NCBI RefSeq assembly: GCF_000972845.2 | Contig: NC_040028.1 | Span: forward strand, 20,550,210 to 20,614,209 | Length of the DNA: 64,000 nucleotides | Origin: Larimichthys crocea | Lineage: Eukaryota > Chordata > Actinopteri > Sciaenidae | Direction of reading: 5' to 3' | In this document: positions 1 through 14,670 of the stretch, piece by piece | Layout: every line of letters starts with the position of its first letter | Numbering within the stretch: position 1 is the stretch's first letter | The notes under the pieces: model-generated | The model's input: the letters and a program-made list of their open reading frames with translations, nothing else | Database searches by the model: none | Told to the model about the DNA's origin: nothing | Program-made: the position numbers and the translations under genes

Positions 1-815
1 CTAACTGCCCCAGGGCGCCCAATCACTCCACCATCTCTCTGCATTTTCATGTCTGTCTGTGTGTGTGTGTGGTTGTATTCAGACTACGTCCGTAAAACTT
101 AAAAAAAGAATTTACCCTGAGGGATCAACAAAGTATCTAAGGTAGAGTGGGTTTCCCCCACAAATGATGAGCAGTTGGCACCTCACATGGCGCAGAATGT
201 GTGAAGGTGTTGAGTGCTTTAGGTACAGACTTGTGATGTTTGTGCAGCGATGGTTTAATTAAAAATTAGAAAGACGACACAGATACACGCGGCATTGATT
301 GTTTCATTTTTGTTGAGGGTGAATATTCAAGGCGAGATAACATTGAATCCATGTTGATAATTCTTTGCTTTTTCAGTGTTGAGAATAATGTGAGTCATGT
401 TGTGAATTGGTTAATTAATGTTATTTTCAATGTTGGTTCAATGATAAAACAGCGATTTGATGATTTTAGGCTGTCTTTAACTATTTTTTCATCTGGAAAT
501 AACTTTATTATTCAGGGTGAAACCTGATGAAAAATCTATGTTGTATTTCAGTGTTTGCAATGTTGGTCTGCTATCTGAATGTATGATAGTATCACGCAGT
601 CTCTTATGTACAACATCACTGTACACTCTTTATCTGGAACACGTGAATTATTACAAGCTACATTTATAGATCCTCTTGACTCTGCTGAAACTTTGTTATT
701 ATTATTAATCATTCATGAGAAAGACCACATAATAAAGAAAAACATCGTTCATCCCTATTCATGCCCGTCAGCGGTTAGACAAAGCTTTAATTGTGAGTGG
801 TTGGGTATTACTTAC
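1..815. other. mcf2l intron (incomplete) with a LINE tail
   Basis: I see no further exon here. Around 105-140 the phrase ending TGAGGGATCAACAAAGTATC resembles the 3' tail of a teleost non-LTR retroelement on the plus strand. The rest is AT-rich unique-looking sequence. Confidence 0.5.
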
Positions 816-933
816 ACAGACCTCTCCTCATAGGTGGTGAGTTCACAGAAGATATGGTCACGGGGGGCCGGGCTGATACCCACCTCAAGAAGGTCGCAAG
901 TTTCTCAGACACCTGATCCAGCAGAGCCCTCAC
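816..933 (-). CDS. mcf2l: mcf2l exon 10, frame broken by one base
   Basis: The acceptor CTGCAG is followed by VRALLDQVSEKLATF. The family-like continuation (EVGISPA..DH....ELTTYEERS) is one frame over, beginning near 884-888. The exon is 118 bp; 119 bp would keep the length and phase of the human exon. The donor GTAAGT at 815 is strong. An alternative reading, a donor GTGGGT right after ...ATFLR, would leave the conserved downstream part unexplained. Confidence 0.75.
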
Positions 934-3900
934 CTGCAGCAGAATACTACAGTCAGTGTTTCAAAACAGAGAGAGATCATGTGATGGGTTTGGATCAGTA
1001 TGGAATGATTTGAGCTGACGAGGCTCAGACTCACCTCTCTGTAGTTGTGCTCAAAGTGGCGCAGTTGGAGACATTGCTCAGTTTGGTCTGATGTCTCACC
1101 CAGAACTCATCGAAGGCCCGCTCTGTCTCGTCCAGCTGAGACAGCAGCCTGAAAGACGAGCAGAGAGAGACAGATTGTTAAAGAAATAAGAGCCTGACTG
1201 ACGAGTTTGGATATTTTTCTGTGTTTGTGTATTATGTGGACTTGATGCTGGCTGACATGGGAATCATGCCCGCAGTGATGCTTAAAATACTGACTGACCT
1301 CAAAGCACACTGCTGTGCCAACATATTCCAACCACACTGACGCAGAGCTGAGACAGCCGCAAAGACCAGAGTGCATGGAGACCAAGACAAGACCAAGACC
1401 AGAGTGCATTGAGACCAAGACAAGACCAAGACCAGAGTGCAGGGAAGACCAAGACAAGACTAAGACCCGAGTGTAGGAGACCAAGACAAGACCAAGACCA
1501 GAGTGCATGGGAGACCAAGACAAGACCAAGACCAGAGTGCATGGAGAACAAGACAAGACCAGAGTGCATCGAGACTAACAAGACCAAGACCAGAGTGCAT
1601 CGAGACCAAGACGCAACCAAGACAGAGTGCATGGAGACCAAGACAAGACTAAGACCAAGATGATATGGAGACCAAAGACAAGACCAAGACCAGAGTGCAT
1701 GGAGACCAAGACAAGACTAAGACCAGAGGGCATGGAGACAAGACAAGACAGACCAGATACATCGGAACGAAGACAAGACCAAGACCAGAGTGTATGAGAC
1801 TAAACAAGACCAAGACCAAGTGTATGGAGACCAAGACAAGACTAAGACAGAGTGCATGGAGACCAAGACAAGACCAAGACCAGAGTGCATCNNNNNNNNN
1901 NGAGACTAAGACAAGACCAAGACCAGAGTGCATCGAGACCAAGACAAGACTAAGACCAGAGTACATCGAGACTAAGACAAGACCAAGACCAGAGTGTATG
2001 GAGACCAAGACAAGACTAAGACCAGAGTGCATGGAGACTAAGACAAGACCAAGACCAGAGTGTATGGAGACCAAGACAAGACCAAGACCAGCGTGCATCG
2101 AGACTAAGACAAGACTAAGACCAGAGTGCATCGAGACTAAGACAAGACCAAGACCAGACAGTATATAACAGACTGAGGTAGCTAATATTCATGAAAACTC
2201 TTTGGGTGAAGCGTGGTTGCTACATTGAGTCACCTCATTAAGCGTCACATAATATCTGGCTGATGTCTCCTCCCAGACAGTTAACGGTCTTGACCGGTCT
2301 TGAACCAAAATCCTGAGTCCTCTTTGTCTAAGACCGAGACGAGGCAGAGGCCTTGAGAAAGTGGTCGTGACACTCAACTTATAAAACGACTCCAGTGTGG
2401 ATCATGTAACGGTTATATAGAGGAGCTCTATTAATCAGTTTTCTGTGAAGGTTCTCCGTCATCCCTGTCATATTTCTTCAAGGATCTTGGACTTAGTTAT
2501 AGATCTGTTCAAGTTTAGTCCGGTCCAGATTTAAACCTTCTCAAAGTCTCCTAATCAGTTTGTGAAATGTCTTGAAGCTCTGCCATCTGTTGTGGTTCTA
2601 ACCTCTGCACTGTAGCCAGGTTCTCCAGCTCGTCCTGGTTCATGTTGTGGTCGGGGTCTCTCACTACGGGCTCGTTGATGCTCTCCAGCAGCCTGCTGCC
2701 CTGACCCAGAGCCACCAGCAGATCCCCCTGCAGACAGACGGAGAGATATCATCCAAACACATCACACATACAGCCTGATATACTGTAGATATGTAACGTA
2801 CATGCTGATGGTGCTACCTTCATTTTTTCTTTCTTGTTGGTGTGTGTGCTCAGCAGGACGGTCGTGGCCTGGATTTCATTGGGGAGTTCGGTTTCAGCCA
2901 GCTCCGTCCCAAACGACTGCAGCGTCTGTGCAGTTTTCTTTACCATCACTGCGAAGCCTTCGATGGCCTGACGCACACGAGACACAACCAAGACGTCAGC
3001 AAGCGCGCTCATGAGAACCAAGACCTTCACCACAGTGTTGACATTCTCTGTGTCTCCCATTTTACTTTCTTTGTGTTTGTCTTCATGCACATAAGTTTCG
3101 AAGGTTCCTGTTTCTTTCACTTATTTTACACACATAAGTTTCGAAGGTTCCTGTTTCTTTCACTTATTTTACACATTTCTACGACCACAGTTTGATTAGT
3201 TTGCAAACGGTGGTGCTGACGGTGCAACTTCAACTTTCCTGTGAGGCTGTCCTGACAGACGTCAGCCTTCATATGGAGCTGAGGCAAGAAATTGAGGCCA
3301 AGAGTTCAGAAAAAAACAAGTTGAGGTCATAAACGGACCACCAGGATCATGCCCAGGTGATAACCGAGCAAGCTGACATGGTAGACATGTCTCTCAGATG
3401 TACCTCGACAGGTTGGAGCACCTTGATTAATCGAAAACAAAGGAGCTGAGCTTTCCTAAAGGACGAATGTTTTAACCTTGAAACCTTGAATTCCAGAGAT
3501 TTTGGTGTGCACATTGATTATTAGTGTCAAAACCTAAAAAGGGAGTCTGGCCATGACCTGTTGTTGTACGATACATCGCCTTGCGATGATGGTATGGAGC
3601 AGTGTTATGTTGTCAATGCTACATACAGTGCGGTGAGAGATCCACTTCTCGTGGCAGTACTCCTGCGTTCCCCCGAGTTCCTGGGTCAGCTGAGAGCGGT
3701 CGATGTAGGAGTGCAGCTCAGTCACTGAGCTCAGCATGATCACCTGCAACAGAAACACCTGAAACTATCACACACCTGCACACGTTTCAGTGAGCGCCGT
3801 AGTGAAATCTTTGTTGACTGTACGCACCGGCACCTTCATCTTGAACTCATCCTTGTTGAACTTGAAGAGGATGTCAGAGAGTGCACGCTGCAGGAGGGTG

Positions 3901-6601
3901 GTGGGCCTCAGAACCAGAACCAGCTGGAGGTTCCCTGGGAAGGAGCCCTGAAATGAGAGAGTAGATGAAGACTGTCCACCCTGAGTCAATTACACATCAC
4001 GCTTCCTTTGTCCGACTCTCTGCGTCCCATGTGAAAACTCGCTCAAACACACTCAGGCGTGAACGTGGAGTGTGTGGACTACAAGGGAATGGGAAACGTG
4101 GGGGATGTCGGGCACCGTCGTGTGGCAGGGACATTAATCTTCATGTCCTCTGAGATGCTTCTGCAGGAATAATGAGGTAGAGGGAGCCGCCACTGACTCA
4201 TGCATGTGAGCAGGCACATGGATTCACCTCGCTGAGACGTAAATTGGCAAAGCTTTGACTTGGAATGATGCAAAAGAAACTAACAAACACACTCAGCATA
4301 AAACAAGTCTGAACTAAGCAGAAATGAAATTGCTAGATGCTTTCATAACAACATACCCTGTAATATTTACTGTATCATGCTCTGCTCAGCCAATAGAACC
4401 AATAAAAGTCAAATTAAAATGCCACGATTGACGCCCACTGACAGCCTAAGTACTGCTGTGAAAGCAGTTGGGTGATGGTAGAGGATGGACACTGATCTCC
4501 GCCTCCTGAGGCAATGCAATTGTTAATGCAACTTTAATTAGCTAATGACCCAAGCGGTCGGTTCGCCGGATTGGCCGCTCTTCCCCGAGTGAGTTGGGGA
4601 ATGCTGGTCTAAGCAGAAACGACGATGAATACATCGTTAATAAAAAACCCACTCAGGACTGTTAATGGAAATAATAAATCAATTCAGCGTTTGTCCTCGC
4701 TGACCTGCCAAAAACCAGGAGAAGAACTGTGAGAACGGCCGCTCGCCATCCAAAGAAAGGAAAGTTACTGTGGGACGTACAACAAAGAGCCATTATGTTC
4801 CGTGTCTTTAGGCTTTTAAACATCTCTTTAAATATTTCTTGTGTAGCAAAAGCGTGACATATCTTAGACCTCTTTGTTTTTTAGACATTTAGCTCCAAAA
4901 TCTATTAAAAACACTTGAGTGAGTCACTCTCTTCTGATGGATTGTGCTCCAATCCCACATATGCCGTCCTGCTGCCATAAATCCTCACTTAGTCACCAAA
5001 TTTGCAGCTGAAAATAGTCCCTGATTTGAATATATGAGTAATGTTTGCTAAAATCAACCTTTTTTTTAAAAATGAAACTATAAATTCTTAACCAAACATT
5101 TACATCTTCAGCCACAGACTGAGCAGGGAAGTCACAGAGTATTGAGCGACGCACTACAGCTCTGTTGGTTTTGGTCTTTGTTATATATCCAGCCTTAACC
5201 TTTCAATGTGCACTGCAGCATCGAAGCGTGCTGCTGGGATCTGTGGTCACTGTCAGTCACGGTCACGGTCTACTTGTTCTTTGTGTCTTGTCAACGAGAG
5301 GCCGGGCTGAGAGAGGAACGCAGACGCACACCAAAGCCTGAGAGAAGAGCCAGATAAATGACATGCAGGAGTGCATGCTTTAGGGACCGGCAGCTACGCT
5401 GTGGACTTAATTAGCAGCAGTCTATAAAACACACTTTCTGTCTGTCAGCAGATCAAACTCAGCCGTGCACGACGAACGTGAGCTCTCCCCGAAACACAAA
5501 CTCATGTACACACGAGTGTGCACAGACGCAGACACAAAAGACAAAGGAAGTTGTTTGAGAGCGTAAACATTCAGCATCCTCATCCACGAGTGGACACATC
5601 ACCGTATGCTCTGAGCTCAATGTACATGAGTCAGCTTTCATCATCATCCATTTAGCAGCCTGGCTGAATCACCCCGACAGACATTATTATTGCAGGGATG
5701 ACTGAATGTCCCCTATTACCAGCCTGTCAGCCTGTAAATGTCCCCCCTTGTGGGATTAATAAAGCTTGATTTAATTTGAAATGAGCGATGTGGTCTCCCA
5801 TGTCTCTCGAGACGACGGTTGGCGATAGTCATCTCTCATTGTCTCTCTCAGACAGCTCTCTCCTCTGCTGCTGTAAACATGATCAAACCTTTGAAATGCA
5901 AACCTTCTTCTGCTTCCTGTGTTTCGACAGTGATAAACAGGCGTGCACGGCACCGGCAGAGATTCATGGCGTTAGTCACCTGCCCATTGTTTGAGCCCAA
6001 AACACTGAGAGAGGTGTGTGTGTGATTCCCTGAGGAAGACTCTGATTACTTCTGATTCTCTACCACTGCAGCATCTGTCCTCCATCTCCAGCAAACATGT
6101 AATAAAGCATAAAATGGCATTGGAAACAATGGTAGGATGATACACGATACGCTGAAAGGAAGGGAGACGGTTTATTTTCCTTCTGCAAAACATATGACTC
6201 AAAGTAAATATGCTCGCAGGCTGCACAGGACGGGAGCAGCATGCGTGAGTGTTAGTTATCCATTATTTAAGCAGTCCCAGCAGCTTAATTCTGTGTAAAT
6301 ATGTTTGTTGTTCTTAGTCGTAATTCATGTGATGCACAGATGATGAATAAATGATGACACTTAAACAAACGAGTGAACAAAAGGAACATCGTCTCCCTTT
6401 TGTCTTTTTGGCATGTGGCTGTTTATTTGTCCCTGTAGCTATGGAAACACATGGCAGGCTGCGATGAGGATGGGAGAGAGTTCAAGGATGGGGTTGCTTT
6501 ATATTAACCCCCCCCTCCAGGGCGGGAGTGATATTATGGTGGAGCTGAGAGGATGGGGATGCTGACAAACGTCTTCTTCCCGTGGCTAAGGGTGCAAGCT
6601 C

Positions 6602-6643
<42 letters not shown>

Positions 6644-9028
6644 GACCAACTCACTGCGATGCGAAGCAGGGTCCCCTTGACGGCTGCCCATCGGTCTTGC
6701 CGGCGATCGATGACCAGGATGAAACCCACGTCTGTCGAGGACAAACTGGAACACACAGAGGCAACAGTGATCTGTTTGTACTCAGCTGAAGCTGATTTAA
6801 CAACTTCAACCTCACACTGACAGAAAACAGAAAATCTCACACTGCAACACAAAAAAACTCCAAAACATACATGTAGTTCGGGTTCGCTGCATGCACAGTG
6901 ACACAGTAAATGTTTTGTTGAGCTGCTTTATCTTCTCAGACAGCTGGTGCAGTCCATAAAGGGAGATGCTGTGAAGCACCTGCAGGTTTCTTGGCCCTCA
7001 GCCTCCAGCCAGCACCACCACCCTCCCCGAGTTCTCTCCCTACGCCTCCCCTTCCACTGCTGTCCTCTCTGGTCCCAGGAGAGAGGAGGGCTTTATGGTT
7101 TATACACCACCAAGGATCAGTGACAGACTCCAAAACATGATGCACAAATATCCAAGTAATCTTCAAGTATTTGTTTTCACGTCCACCATTCTGCAAGTAC
7201 TAAACCTACGAACGAGAGCAGTCCTTGGGACGGCAAGGACAGAATAAAAGCACAGAAGGAGAGGAGGATGTGTCTCAGAGGTAGATCCCAGTGTGCTGTG
7301 ATGTTTGAAGGAGAGGGAGGCAAATATAATTTAGACCATCACAGCATCCAGCCGGTCCCCTCTCACTGCACTGCATCTATCAGCCGTCCAATGGGACGCT
7401 GGAAGCTGCCGAGACACGAGCCTATCACAGGATGGCTGCAGAGTGATGAACAGCTCTAGCAGCCAGTCAGCAGGTCTTTACAGATGTGTGTGTGTGTGTG
7501 TGGGACCATCCTATTGTAAGCATGAAGGTTTGATACAGATCGTTTATCCATGTCTGCCTCTCATCCACAGCCCCACCTAAGACATTTACTGCTGCAGAGA
7601 TGAGAGGCTGTTTATGGTGAACATGCAGCATCTGAAATGTCCCAGACTAATTATTACTGTGTGTCCCATCAGATTTTAATATTTGTCACTAAACACTGGC
7701 TGGAATTATTAGCAGTTAACCCAACAATGACACATTTTCTCTACACTAGACAGAAATATTGAAACAAAACATGATTTACAAAGACCATTTACACTTTTTA
7801 TAAATTCAAAATAATAAACCAAAATGTTATTTATAAGTTAATTGTTAAAACAGTGAAAAAGAAACTTTCAGCTGTGGTAACTAACACAGTATTACTTTTT
7901 CTAATATTATGGTAAAAGGATATTGTTGATCTTACGGTTAAGGATGGCGTTTTATTATTTTATCATATAAATAAGTTTTAAGTCTGCAAATAAGAAACAC
8001 TGTTCGCCGTATAATTGACATGAATATATCACATGAATACTGTATAAAACAGTAACGTACTTACAGTGTTTTACTGTAAGATTAACGGTCTCTAATATAA
8101 AATACTTTATTCTGTATAAACAAGTATAAATAAAGGTTTTGCTATAAAATATGACTGTGGAGAAAAAATGTTTTTACCGTAAAATACTGGCAGCCGTGGT
8201 TGCCAGAATTTTACCGTAATAAATACAGTATACCCTTTTCTAATATTACAGTAGAATGATATTAGTACTGTTGATTTCAAGTATACTGTTGATGTTTTAT
8301 TCCATAAATTTTCCATATTCCATAGATTTTACGGTGAAAAACTGCCAAACCATGACAGTAAAAGACCGTAAAATATAACATGAAATCTTACAGTGTCGTG
8401 TTGTACAATTAACAGTCTCTAATATAACAAACTATTTAAATATTCATTCAGAGACTGCGCGGTGATGTTGCTGCTGCACACGCACGAGTGACTTCTTAAT
8501 AATTGGATTTCTCGGAACACGTAAAGCGTTGTGAGCTGTGAGTTGTGAAAAAGCTCGGCCTAATGGTAACGCAGTGATGATGAGGGGACATTTGCTGCAT
8601 GAATGCATGTGCAGACATAACAACACACATGCAGCTACTGTCCCTCCTCCTCATCCTCCTCATCCTCCTCATCCTCCCCATCCTCCTCCTGTACTGAACA
8701 GAGCAGAAAAGTGAGGGCACTCGTATATTAAATTAAAAACAGATTAATCAGATACGAGTGCAGAGTGTGTGTCAACTGTGCCTCGTTACCATAAAACCAA
8801 TACCTGAAACTACAGTAGACCCATGCATGAATTTATCGGGAACATGGTCAGACAAAGGACTTAGATATTAATTTATTTACTGATGCAAAGTCTCAAGTAA
8901 ATGAATTAAGATCCAGATATGTCTGACATCACATATTGATTTGAAGTAGTAAACCAGCAGCGGCTGTTCAAGGTCATAACACACTCTTGTTGTCGTGTTG
9001 TATTGTAGGACATGAGCTGCAGGCTGTG

Positions 9029-9074
<46 letters not shown>

Positions 9075-9607
9075 TGCTGGGGTTGTCGGTCTCTCAGGTA
9101 GCTGGAAACCATCTGCCTCTGTATGCACAACAGCTTGAGGCTCTTTAACACTTTATCGCCCCTGTGGATAATCCTGCTTCAACAGTCAGGAGGTAAATTT
9201 AGACACTCATGATGGATGCACATGATGCTGACCTGCAACGTCCTCTTTATAATAAGCTGGACTTAATAATATTTATATTGGTTCAAAGGTATGTGGCATG
9301 AAAGCAGCTACACAGGCAGATTATTTAAAGGCCTGTACGCCTTCATACAGATACATGTGTGAACGCTTCAGATCACACGCTCTGCTCAGTGGTCTGCATG
9401 CATTATTCAGATTATCTGCAGCAGACTGATGGAGACTTCAGGGTTATTAAATGGCGATCTTATTATTAAAGGTGTCACAACACTCACAGCTCTTCATGTG
9501 TATGCAATGAAACTGTGTTTAAGTGTCCACTGCCACCTACTGGCAGACATCTGCACGTCTTTGGACACACAGAGTCCACACAGCAAAGAGCTGATAAAGA
9601 AGGAATG

Positions 9608-9651
<44 letters not shown>

Positions 9652-11005
9652 CTGGGCACACTCGTCAGGTAGGTCAACACGTTGTGAAACTCTCTGTCCG
9701 TGACGTCTCCAAATGCAGGGAATTCTGGGAACACAATGATGGGGCTGCCATTGTCTCCTCTACCTCCTGGAAAACAGAGAAGAAAGAAGAACACGGTGAA
9801 GTTGTGCACACATGATCTGTGTCTGTTTGGATGTTACATGTCTGTAGAGCAGCAGAAATACAGGACAGTGTCATACTGTACATGAGGCAAAGACGAAGAC
9901 ATTTAAACATATCAGAGATGTCATGCTGTCAGTCTAAAAATGTCTTCTGTCGTCTACAGTTAACAGTTTTTAACGGTATAAAAATTAATTTGTAATATTT
10001 GATAATATTACAGTAAAAGGATGTTAGTACAGCTGGAGTTTTATGTGTATCCAACAATATTCTACCATAAAACTGACATGAAAATACCACATGAATGCCG
10101 CACAAATAAAGGTATTACAGTCACTAATATAAAATACTTTATTCTGTATAAATTCCCTTAATATTTCGTATAAATAAAGGTTTTGAAATATGACTGTATA
10201 CAATAAAACACTTGTCAGCTGTAGTTTCCAGAATTCAACTGTAATAAATACAATATAACCTTTTTCTGAATATCACGGTAAATGGATGTTAGTACTGTTG
10301 ATTTCATGATTACGTTTGATATTTTTCCATATTACTCACATGAAAATATTGTATGTATGTTGTATAAATAGAGGTTTTGTCATGAAATAGAACAATGTTT
10401 TACTGTACAAATAACAGTCTCTAATATAAAATACTTTATTCTGTATTAATTCTCTTTAAAATGAAATATAAATACAGGTTTTGAAATGACTGTATTTCAC
10501 TGTATACAGTATAACACAATCATATTTGCCACATGGGGGCAGCACTGATGTTAAAGTTAACCTGTGATGACAACAGATGATGCAGTCTCATAACCATCAA
10601 CAAAAAAAATCACTTTAATATAAGAAATATGGAAATGTTTGAAAAAGGGAACAATACACGACAAACGTAAAGAGCTGATTTAAAATGAAAAAGCGTCATT
10701 ATCTCGTTAGAACAACCCGATCTCATCGTGAATAATTACCTTGAAGCAAACAGAGATAACATTTGTAATTATCTCTTCATCGTCTGTCTCCTTAGATTTT
10801 AATTTAAAATATTGTTAAATCCTGATTGGCGCACAAAGGCTTGTGACATCACCATTTTTCAAACAGAGCTCCGCCCACCTCACGCTGGGAAGTTGTGTGT
10901 GTTCAAGTACTGTAGGACCCCCATTGGTCAGAATTAGACTGACTCACAACTTGATGACAACAACTGTTCAAGTAGGAATAAAAAATGATGAAAACAGAGG
11001 TGAAA

Positions 11006-11044
<39 letters not shown>

Positions 11045-12569
11045 CATGTGGACAGCTGCTCTGTCAGTGCATGTGACCAGAATATCAATCTGTCTGCCTT
11101 TTCTTCTCTCATCGCTATAGCAACAGCAAGTGCACGGTCATGGTTTAGATCTTTGTCTGCAAAATGGTTCCCGACTCTGCTGCAGCCACAAGGTCACTTC
11201 TGACACACACACACACACACACACATGCACACACACTTCAACAGCACTGTAATGAATATAATTAGTGTCACAAATATCTGGCAATCCTCGTCAGCGATGC
11301 CTCAAATATCGTGAATAGACACTCGTGGTTGTTGTTGTGATGAAAATGTGTCGTCATGAACTGGACGTTTAACAGGTAACAGTGGCAATGAGGCGGGTGG
11401 ACCTGACAAACAGCGAAGAGGAAAAAGGAAACAGGAGATACTGTATTTGCATAGCAAAGTGTAACTGCCAGGAGATAACAGCTGATATGAGCTGGGCACA
11501 CAGCTCAACTATGAATGACTCATGGAAAAGATGAAAGAGACAGACAGACAGATATTTTGCATGCAAAATACAGATTCTTCAGAATTGCATGAGACAGCAT
11601 CGACTGAACTGACTCCTGACATGATATTCCAGTTAAATAATGTTGTTGCCGTGAAAATACTGGTGAAAAAATGACGAGGAAGGGGTTAAATATAAAGAAG
11701 GGTCCGGAAAAGCCGCGTAAATTACAGGAAGGGAGTGTGTGACAGCCACAGATATTATCCTGTGAACGTGTTTCAAACATGCAGCGCTGAGTCAAAGTGA
11801 CAGCTAAGGCCAATATTTACTTTTCATCACAGTCTGACTTTGTTCGTCCTGTTTTCCTGCATCACCACATCACCGACAAACTTGCAGCTCAATAAAGACG
11901 CTGCTCGGATGTCGGAGATGAGAGATAGGCGTTCAGCGGCGTGCTAATGAAGAGATAAGCTGGCAGGCAGCTGATGAACGGAGGCAGTAACGATGCAGAT
12001 ACAGTCAGAGTGTTACCTGAAAGGAAGGCGAACTGCCTCCTCAGCTCGGGGGTGATGTCAGCAGCACGCAGGGGGCTGCTGTCCAGCTGCATGATCTCAT
12101 CTGGAGGAAAGACAGAAGGTCAGATATTAGTGATGGACAGCATCAATTAATACAGAAATGACTCGCTGTGTCACACAGATCTGTTCTGCTGTGCAATACT
12201 CAGTCTTTGTAGGACCCCTTACTCGATCTTCAACAGCTCTCCAGCCCCCGTGAGGATTAAAATAATCAGATTTAGTAGGAGAGGGGATCCCCATTCTGGG
12301 GATCAACCAGCAGACACTCATGGAGCATGGGGGGCATAAGGAGTCCAGCCGGGTGGCTGCTTACCTTCATCATTAAACTGTTACAGTAACACGAGGGAAA
12401 CACTGAGTGTTGAGACACATGTGTGTCAGGCAGCTGCATTAAACATAAACAGTGTCTCTGATGCTCGGTGAATGAAGATTGGCCACAGTTCAAGTTCAAT
12501 ATGAGAGAGAGGCAAAACAGATCGATGGAGGAAAACTGGCAGCTCCTCTGCTGCAGCATTATCGTGTTA

Positions 12570-12615
<46 letters not shown>

Positions 12616-12757
12616 CATGTTTACATCAGCTAAAAAAGGAACACATCCTCTTATTTTACATTCTGCAAAGTGAACACAATGGACTACTGTGGACGTGTGT
12701 CTGGTTCTATTTGTGGCATCAGAATCATTCACATTTATTTCAGCCTGCAACATAAAT

Positions 12758-12845
<88 letters not shown>

Positions 12846-14598
12846 CAACCCGTTCTGCAGAAGAAAACAAGATCTACAACTTGATCCCAAAAAAGTTGGG
12901 ACGCTGTGTGAAGCATGGTCGAGTCTGAACTTCATCCGTAGACGCAGTGATGAGCCGTGTTTGTGTTCATGTAGTAATAACCTTCACACGGTTATGACGA
13001 TGTTTGACGCAGCGCTGCCTCTCAATCTTCTAAAGATTCGATGGGTTGTAGATAAATCCCTAAAATCACAGAGAGTGTTCATTGTTCTTCAAACTGACTC
13101 CTTGCTCGAGGGCACCCGGTCATGATACTGTCACCTGTTATTAGTGGACCTGATTACCTGTGTGATGCAGACAGATCAGTTTAAGATAAGATAAGACAGA
13201 CTTTAATGATCCCACACCGGGAAAATGAACCTGTTTCAGCAGCTCACAAGGAAGAAATATTATAAGAGTCTGACTGTCAGCTGCTGGAATGAAGGAGCTG
13301 TGGGAGATCTGCTTCTTACATGTGGGAGTAGCAGTCTGTTTCATGCAGGAGGGGAGAGGAGTCATTAACATCCTCCTCTAAGAGCCCAGGACAGGGTGAA
13401 CAGTGCACACAAATATCTCGTCCGCATTGTATTTGACTGGTTGGTTCAGGTTTGTGTTGTTTCATAGAACTAAACTAAGAAGACGTCACAGTGAGCCCGA
13501 GGGAAACAAAGTCTGAGAGAGGCTCCTGTGAGTCACTTTGAGTCATCAGTCCATGGAGCATTTTAATGTGCAAATATTGGTGTTAGATTTGATCTGGTGG
13601 TGCATATCAGAACCTGAAACGATCTGCCAAATGGATGTTTAAAGTTAGGGAGGTGTGTGTTTAATATCCAGTGTCTGCATCTCAAGACAGACCGGATGTA
13701 GTTCAGAGTCAGAGAAAAACATTTTTCATTTAAAAGCACCTCAGTGCTCCAACAAGATGCTCAGGGCGAGCGAGCTGTAGGAGAACGAAAAGGACGAGCA
13801 TGTAGGGAGAGTCTGACACTGTAAACGTGGTTTAGTCGAAGTAACTAAAGAACAATATTGACTTTTCGTCTTAGTGTGACTCTGTTTGACCTGTTTTCCT
13901 GAGCACTGCCAAACGTCTATCTACACTTCTATGCAGGTCACTGCCGTTCCTCCACCGTTAAAAGTCAGAACTTAAAGAGCTTCTCCACGGTTCTGCAAGG
14001 AACCTTCTAAGGTTCTTCAAAGAGTCGACTTAAAAAAACAGTTTTCCAAGGAACATTTAAAAGCAAAATGAAGTTTACTGAGCATGAAAAGGTTCTTTAA
14101 AGCACCAAAAGTGCTAAAATAGTGACATTCAGTCATCCAGAGAACCTTAAAAAGTGTTCTCCAGAGCACGAGAGTGGTGTTTGCAAAGCTCCTAACCATT
14201 TACAAATAAGAACGCGCTCTAACTTTATATATAAGATGAGAGAAGGCATTTCAAACTGCATAGGAAGAGTTAGAATATGTGAATTCAGTATAAAAGGAAG
14301 CCTAACTTTGATTTGACGCAGATGAATACACACTCTGTCCAAACCATACCTGTCCTGTGAGCCAACAACACGTCCATCTACTCTGGATTCATGCTCAGTC
14401 CACCTCGGAGGACCGTACGTGACTCTCCATCATCGTTATGGAAGTGCTTGTCCTCTTTATCCCGTGTGTTTTCCTGACTGATCGCTCTCCTCAGGCTCAG
14501 CCCCTTCACTGTGACTCCACTCCAAACAAACCGAGGAGCCTTTTACTCTTTGTTTGGAAATTAGAGATATCAGGTGACTTGGCCTGAGGGCACGCTGA

Positions 14599-14670
<72 letters not shown>

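Larger units (their letters stand above)
6746..9651. other. mcf2l intron 3
   Basis: It contains a hairpin-type AT-rich repeat block (7730-8440), a (CTCATC)-like tract near 8648-8690 and a (GT)n tract at 9031-9072. No exon is recognised. Confidence 0.5.

Noticed and set aside
1409..2168. Long ORFs on both strands across the minisatellite
   Set aside because: The 33-bp unit is a multiple of three and lacks stops, so open frames are expected. Products are simple repeats and the tract lies in an intron between placed exons.
12559..12935. ORFs made of Cys-Val or Thr-His runs (also at 6553, 9615, 14457, 23371, 57136 and elsewhere)
   Set aside because: They are translations of (CA)n/(GT)n microsatellites.
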